From Isohypsibius dastychi (taxonomy: Eukaryota; Tardigrada; Eutardigrada; Parachela; Isohypsibiidae): a stretch of 10,173 bases of DNA. This document shows positions 8,301-10,173 of this stretch, in pieces. Position numbers and translations under genes: made by a program. Under the pieces are notes generated by a model that had not been told where the DNA came from, made no database searches, and saw nothing but the letters and a program-made list of their open reading frames with translations. Position 1 is the first letter of the stretch. Every line of letters starts with the position of its first letter. The stretch lies in the NCBI GenBank assembly GCA_034696485.1, contig JAQIWT010001601.1, positions 1 to 10,173 of the forward strand, read 5' to 3'.

Positions 8301-8878
8301 AACACGACGGAAGTACCTTCGCAATAGTCGGCCTCAATTTTCTTCTTTGATTCCGAACGAATTTTTGTGGCTTTGGATGCGACGACGAAGAAGACAAGAA
8401 GACACATGCAAAAAACATAGGAACTCATCGTCACGATAAATCCAACAACGTAACCCGAGAATGCACCGGAAAAGCTCAGGCTCTTTCGTCTAAGTCCCCA
8501 GACCGATGTATAAAGCGGAAGAGCAACGGCTAAAAGCCAGCGGACCGGTGAGATCGCATCTGCGAATTAAGGACGGAACTGAAAATTCCTGAAATTACAT
8601 TGAGATGGAAATCAAAACTTGCCTCCGTCTTTGTTCAGAAAGTGAAAGATCATCCAGAATGTCAAAGCAGATGGCAAGATAACAACAACTCCAAAAAGAA
8701 CCAGGAACAACGCGGTGAAAGAATCGAAGGTTTCGAATGTTGCAATTTCATCGTAGGATCTGTAGAATCTTTGCTGGCAGATTCTCACGAAATCACCAAA
8801 GCTGGCTGATTTCTTGAACTTCCTTCGAGATGCATGTGCCTCCTCAGTGGTGACTGATGCCCGATCTGGTTCTGACAT
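2352..8878 (-). CDS. TMEM19: TMEM19 family polytopic membrane protein
   Basis: Six exons on the minus strand: 8878-8623, 8559-8317, 8181-7927, 7814-7677, 2665-2588, 2524-2352 (stop 2354-2352). The total is 1,143 bp and 380 residues; human TMEM19 is near 336, and the excess is at the N-terminus. Every junction is phase 1. Recognisable blocks are SFSGAFSGYVVGFIVTM, EGGQRSWIQVICNGG (across the exon 2/3 splice), ALACSCGDTLASELGSV, NPRLITTFREVPRGTNGGVS (exon 3/4 splice), SPPQWPTILLGGICGLVGS (exon 4/5 splice over the 5-kb intron), MIDSYMGAIWQFSGLD (exon 5/6 splice) and LDNHSVNFIS near the C-terminus. Several hydrophobic segments are evident, the first about residues 55-75. The intron 1 donor is GC rather than GT. 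The start at 8878 is chosen because homology begins after it, but the frame stays open to an ATG at 9055. The molecular function of the family is poorly defined; related proteins (DUF92/VTE6) include a phytyl-phosphate kinase. Confidence 0.93.
2686..2710. repeat. 9-bp inverted repeat (hairpin)
   Basis: AAAACTTCA (2686-2694), a 7-nt loop, then TGAAGTTTT (2702-2710): a perfect stem just inside the acceptor end of the large TMEM19 intron. The rest of 2711-3008 is T-rich then A-rich intronic sequence, presumably including the 3' UTR of the ELAV-like gene. I see no gene or clear poly(A) signal there. Confidence 0.6.
3009..3725 (-). CDS. ELAV/Sex-lethal-like protein with two RRMs, 5' end unresolved
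   Basis: Four minus-strand exons, 3725(or 3694)-3587, 3532-3370, 3309-3215 and 3157-3009 (TAA 3011-3009), are separated by GT-AG introns of 54, 60 and 57 bp with agreeing phases. Together they give about 170-180 residues and two RNA-recognition motifs. RRM1: VTSLPQ as the RNP2 position, then RLVCKPTGQRCGYAFAEF (RNP1, across a splice), then NLHGFQLGHKRMKVNFAR. RRM2: SNLHISGIPTSWDI (RNP2, across a splice), KILLDKNTGTSRGIGFVRY (RNP1, across a splice), ISNLNGVIP, VALNVSYAH. The ELAV/Hu and Sxl proteins bind U-rich RNA and control splicing, stability or translation. Here the protein stops within a few residues of RRM2, so there is no third RRM as in Hu proteins. The 5' limit is unclear: the frame is open from 3725, an in-frame stop lies at 3728-3726, a weak acceptor (TTTTGAAG) would start the exon at 3694, and an ATG at 3677 would cut into RRM1. 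It may be a real nested gene or a 5'-truncated copy. Confidence 0.8.
3812..3857. repeat. Palindrome followed by GC-rich hairpin
   Basis: CGTCTTAATTATGACG (3812-3827) is a near-perfect palindrome. It is followed by CGCCGC TTC GCGGCG (3843-3857), a perfect 6-bp stem with a 3-nt loop, in an otherwise AT-rich intron. The heptamer CGATCCG entering this hairpin (3838-3844) recurs before a similar TTC-loop hairpin at 7601-7614. No gene is seen in 3726-4270; the plus-strand open frame here has no recognisable content. Confidence 0.65.
4040..4164. repeat. C-rich tract (G-runs on the minus strand)
   Basis: Runs of C at 4040-4045, 4059-4063, 4083-4088, 4152-4156 and 4159-4164 lie within pyrimidine-rich sequence. 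Transcribed from the TMEM19 strand these are G-runs, which could matter for splicing or RNA structure. Spacings are long, so a classical quadruplex is only possible with large loops. Confidence 0.6.
4398..4594. repeat. Imperfect inverted repeat with nested hairpins
   Basis: The 19-bp arms 4398-4416 (core ACCGAGAATGCGATAAGG) and 4576-4594 are exact reverse complements 159 bp apart. Inside them CATCCTAC (4438-4445) is complementary to GTAGGATG (4554-4561), extending the pairing with bulges. Two smaller perfect stems sit in the loop: TGTGCGCC/GGCGCACA (4461-4468/4482-4489) and AAGACAA/TTGTCTT (4528-4534/4540-4546). The whole could fold into a branched RNA or be a MITE-like foldback element. The minus-strand open frame of 71 codons across it resembles nothing I know and is probably chance. 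I could not identify a known RNA family or terminal target-site duplications. Confidence 0.65.
4616..4711. repeat. Diverged direct repeat, copy 1
   Basis: TCAGAAATGCAA (4618-4629) and the block 4682-4710 (GGATAACGATCTGAAGAAGG then AAATACG) recur at 7509-7520 and 7542-7570. About 25 of 29 positions match in the second block, while the spacing between blocks differs. Copy 1 immediately precedes the SET-bearing segment. Confidence 0.5.
4713..5143 (+). pseudogene. Possible upstream exons of the SET fragment
   Basis: Candidate exons ending at 4786, at 4860-4934 and from 4992 can be joined by removing AT-rich introns 4787-4859 (73 bp) and 4935-4991 (57 bp, GTAAAT...TTTTGAG) with matching phase. 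They read KHNLQDLVLKVHQQMNL then KYTHHLFELRQGHPELRLS. The frame meets TGA at 5068-5070 and TAA at 5140-5142 before the AWS cysteines begin in a different frame. NSNSQIFNDE in the first piece faintly resembles the end of a bromodomain, which I would not rely on. The splice-like structure is real to the eye, but the coding identity is unproven. Confidence 0.3.
5144..5816 (+). pseudogene. NSD/MES-4-like AWS-SET-post-SET fragment, broken
   Basis: Proteins of this family methylate histone H3 lysine 36 in the nucleus. The AWS zinc domain is read at 5144-5341: FICACEEDSINPC, CINRNGEIKCHP, then CSAGKKCGNQR and VEVFQTTE, the spacing of NSD proteins. It is interrupted by TAA at 5252-5254 exactly between CHP and YC. 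After TAA at 5342-5344 the frame changes, and TEKGY appears at 5358-5372 in the SET frame. AT-rich sequence to 5429 looks like an intron. The SET exon 5430-5816 is open: LSPGEFVMEYPGEI, RTIDAGPCGNESRFIN, QFCDPN, LRIGIMAI, TEITCDYNW, and post-SET CYCGSENCDGK, then TAA. DAGPxGN and CHP favour NSD/MES-4 over ASH1 or SETD2. NHxCxPNC reads NQFCDPNI, losing the cofactor-site His and the zinc-binding Cys, and the GxG motif of the SET N-terminus is not found. It is most likely a decayed duplicate that kept its introns. A diverged live gene with assembly errors is the alternative. Confidence 0.72.
5817..6668. other. AT-rich stretch with no convincing gene
   Basis: AATAAA-like motifs occur at about 5968 and 5995, which could end a transcript from the SET segment. 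In the frame later used by the HMG-box gene, short readable pieces occur between stops, including an AT-hook-like KKRGRAPRK around 6300-6326. A splice-like pair (GTAAGG at 6160, ATCTTAG ending 6210) is visible. Minus-strand open frames up to 114 codons (6729-6385) resemble no family I know. It may be decayed upstream exons of the neighbouring chromatin-type genes, but I cannot support a call. Confidence 0.4.
6669..7298 (+). CDS. HMG-box-like protein, two exons
   Basis: Exon 1 is 6669-6803, starting ATG. Removing a 57-bp GT-AG intron at 6804-6860 (GTAAGA...ATCTTAG, phase 0) joins it to 6861-7298 (TAA 7296-7298), giving 190 residues. Residues 3-16 read SGYMIFRKEYCDAQ, typical of helix I of an HMG box. 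FIAEAKLKYKDLPQQTKN, continued after the splice by NYDLKALNHQKDPE, fits helices II and III (pattern K-aromatic-K-x-L-P-x3-K-x2-Y), with Tyr where Trp is usual. HMG boxes bend DNA in chromatin and transcription complexes. The rest (about residues 60-190) is charged, with DLYYIKWKRIILPSGRRM and a Gln-rich tail (VQQKQQHQD), and I do not recognise it. The frame is stopped at 6645-6647, so 6669 is the simplest start, but upstream exons may exist or be decayed. The box is completed only by splicing, which supports a real gene structure; expression is unknown. Confidence 0.5.
7508..7571. repeat. Diverged direct repeat, copy 2, with internal duplication
   Basis: This is the counterpart of 4616-4711. 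Within it ATAGGATAACAATCT occurs twice in tandem, with GGAA between the copies (starting about 7519 and 7538). The remaining sequence 7299-7507 and 7623-7676 shows no gene; it is AT-rich intron of TMEM19 downstream of the HMG-box open frame. Confidence 0.5.
7594..7621. repeat. GC-rich hairpin in TMEM19 intron
   Basis: CCACGA (7594-7599) pairs with TCGTGG (7616-7621). Inside, CGGCC TTC GGCCG (7602-7614) forms a second 5-bp stem with a TTC loop, giving a bulged hairpin about 55 bp from the exon 4 donor. It shares the CGATCCG entry and the TTC loop with the hairpin at 3843-3857. Confidence 0.65.
8560..8622 (-). other. TMEM19 intron 1, GC-AG type
   Basis: On the minus strand the exon ends GGAG (8626-8623) and the intron begins GCAAGT (8622-8617), the classical non-canonical GC donor. 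The acceptor CGCAG is at 8564-8560. Only this donor gives a phase match (codon G|AT). The nearby GT four bases downstream would shift the frame away from the conserved TMEM19 sequence. Confidence 0.75.
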
Positions 8879-9357
8879 CACTGTCGTCAGCAGGCTAGGT
8901 GTAACAATCGCAAGGTGTAACAATCTTATCGACGGAAAAATGAACCAGAAATCCGCGTCTTTTTGCTCTTTAACAGCTGAGAAACGAAAACAAGGGTGTT
9001 GATTGAATGGCCTGCGTCGGTTGTCACCGTGCCCGCCTGAGCGTGCGCAATTCACATTCGTGTTAAATTTTCAAAAACCTGAATAAATCTGTTTCAGCAT
9101 TTACAAATTTGCCCCAACTGGAAATACCGATGATCACAATGAGATCCGTGGCTGTTGTTCTGTCTTTGCTTTGATATCATGGTGGTTGCTTTGCTATCTT
9201 AGCATTCACAGAGTAATGCAGTGAGGAATCATATTATAGTTGGTTGGTGATTTATTTCGACGGTTTTCGCTTCGCTCTCTACAATTTGAATGGTATGTCC
9301 CAGTTGTGGCTTGCACTGTTTTATCGTATATCCTGTTTTATCTGTCTTCTAGGAACC
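8879..9357. promoter_or_regulatory. Shared divergent promoter region, TMEM19 and ALG9
   Basis: There are 479 bp between the two start codons, transcribed outward in both directions. No TATA box stands out. GCTTTGCT-like words occur twice near 9165-9195. On the TMEM19 side the frame remains open up to an ATG at 9055, so a 59-residue N-terminal extension is formally possible but has no family support. Confidence 0.5.
9293..9352 (+). other. Candidate 60-bp 5' UTR intron of ALG9
   Basis: The donor is ATG|GTATGT at 9293 and the acceptor TGTCTTCTAG ends at 9352, 5 bp before the ALG9 start. The length fits the short introns elsewhere in the window. The acceptor could instead be a trans-splice site if the organism uses spliced leaders. 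Confidence 0.5.
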
Positions 9358-10173
9358 ATGAGTTCACGTCGATTCAAAAAGGAGCGCCATCCCTTCGCGA
9401 ATCCGTCTGCGAATCACGGGAACAAGTCACCCGATTCAAAAAGACCAGCTGAAGATGACCCTTTAAAAACTCTTCCCGCACATGACGAAGATACTATGGC
9501 GAAAATCCGTGATGCTCAGCATGTGCCGATTAATTGGTCGAATACGTGGAGCCCCACAGTTGCGACGGCCACGAAGCTCCTGTTATCAGCTCGACTATGT
9601 TCCGTCGTGTGGTCCAATATAACTGACTGTGATGAAACATATAATTACTGGGAGCCGCTTCATTATTTATTGTTCAAATCTGGATTCCAAACATGGGAGT
9701 ATTCACCTGTGTACGCAATTCGTTCCTATGCCTACATTCTACTACATGCACTTCCGCTGAAATTGTATGAAATGATATTTCCTACGCACCGATTCTTCAT
9801 ATTCTATCTGCTGCGGATGTTTCTGGCGATTGTCAGCGTTATAGTCGACCGTAAGTAAAGACTTCTTAATCCGCGCGAATGGTTTGAATTCTCTAAATCT
9901 GGAAATTCTCTAAATCTTGAATTCTCTAAAACTGTTCTCACGAAAATTTACGGAGAACTTCTTCCGAAAATATTCCGTTGCAGGTGCCTTCTATTCAGCA
10001 GTTGAAAAAAGATTCGGACCAAGCGTTTCTCGGGTCCTTCTCGTATTCCTCGTCTTCGCACCTGGATTTTTAATTTCAACTACGGCATTCCTTCCAAGCA
10101 GTTTCGCCATGATGATGACAACTGCAGCTTATACCGCTTGGTTTTCGGAAAGAAACACGTTAGCGGTGACCTC
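9358..10173 (+). CDS. ALG9: ALG9-like alpha-1,2-mannosyltransferase, 3'-partial
   Basis: Exon 1 is 9358-9850. The intron 9851-9983 is 133 bp (GTAAGT...GTTGCAG, phase 1). Exon 2 starts at 9984 and runs off the window, giving about 227 residues of a protein usually near 600. ALG9 is a GT22-family, multi-membrane ER enzyme that adds two alpha-1,2-linked mannoses to the lipid-linked N-glycan precursor in the lumen, using dolichol-phosphate-mannose. Diagnostic blocks are LLLSARLCSVVWSNITDCDE, TYNYWEPLHYLLF, FQTWEYSPVYAIRSYAY, and after the splice VSRVLLVFLVFAPGF and STTAFLPSSFAMM. The acidic residues of DCDET lie in the first lumenal loop, where GT-C enzymes place their catalytic acid. About 60 hydrophilic residues precede the first membrane segment. 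The ATG at 9358 is chosen because it directly follows a splice-acceptor-like TTCTAG; an in-frame ATG at 9295 would lie inside the candidate 5' intron. Confidence 0.93.
9885..9934. repeat. Three tandem copies of a 16-17-bp unit in ALG9 intron 1
   Basis: Units at 9885-9900, 9901-9917 and 9918-9934 share the core AATTCTCTAAA. The copies differ by one to three bases. This is a small intronic minisatellite with no evident function. Confidence 0.75.

Noticed and set aside
8812-9002. Plus-strand open frames opposite TMEM19 exon 1 and its upstream region
   Set aside because: No motif, and antisense to or beside a supported exon; treated as shadows.

Overview
The window is nuclear DNA of an invertebrate animal. 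The genes are split by mostly short introns (about 51-75 bp, a few of 110-220 bp) with GT donors and (T)TTCAG-type acceptors. The proteins are metazoan (PACSIN/syndapin, TMEM19, ELAV-like, ALG9). Short introns and TTTCAG acceptors would suit a nematode or similar small-genome invertebrate, but the species cannot be fixed from this sequence.

Layout: a tRNA-Val(CAC) at 208-280 lies, on the same strand, in what is probably an intron of a PACSIN/syndapin gene. Five PACSIN exons (410-2163, +) carry most of the F-BAR domain and the whole SH3 domain. TMEM19 ends tail-to-tail with it. It runs on the minus strand from an ATG at 8878 to a stop at 2352, in six exons with every splice phase agreeing. Its fourth intron (2666-7676) is 5,011 bp, against 63-135 bp for the others. 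TMEM19 is divergent from ALG9 (+, from 9358), which leaves the window at its right edge.

The large TMEM19 intron is the unusual part. From left to right it holds: (i) a minus-strand ELAV/Sex-lethal-like gene with two RRMs in four cleanly splicing exons and no convincing 5' end; (ii) a GC-rich hairpin and a C-rich tract; (iii) a roughly 200-bp imperfect inverted repeat with nested hairpins; (iv) a plus-strand NSD/MES-4-like AWS-SET-post-SET fragment broken by stops and frameshifts and missing conserved residues; (v) an HMG-box-like gene whose box is completed by removing a 57-bp intron; (vi) a second copy of a repeat that also precedes the SET fragment, and a second GC-rich hairpin. This looks like a platform of nested genes and gene fragments that grew by duplication or transposition inside a housekeeping gene.

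Functionally the outer genes are unrelated housekeeping functions: membrane curvature and endocytosis (PACSIN), a polytopic membrane protein (TMEM19) and ER N-glycan mannosylation (ALG9). TMEM19 and ALG9 probably share a bidirectional promoter. All family assignments rest on recognising motifs by eye; no database search was run.
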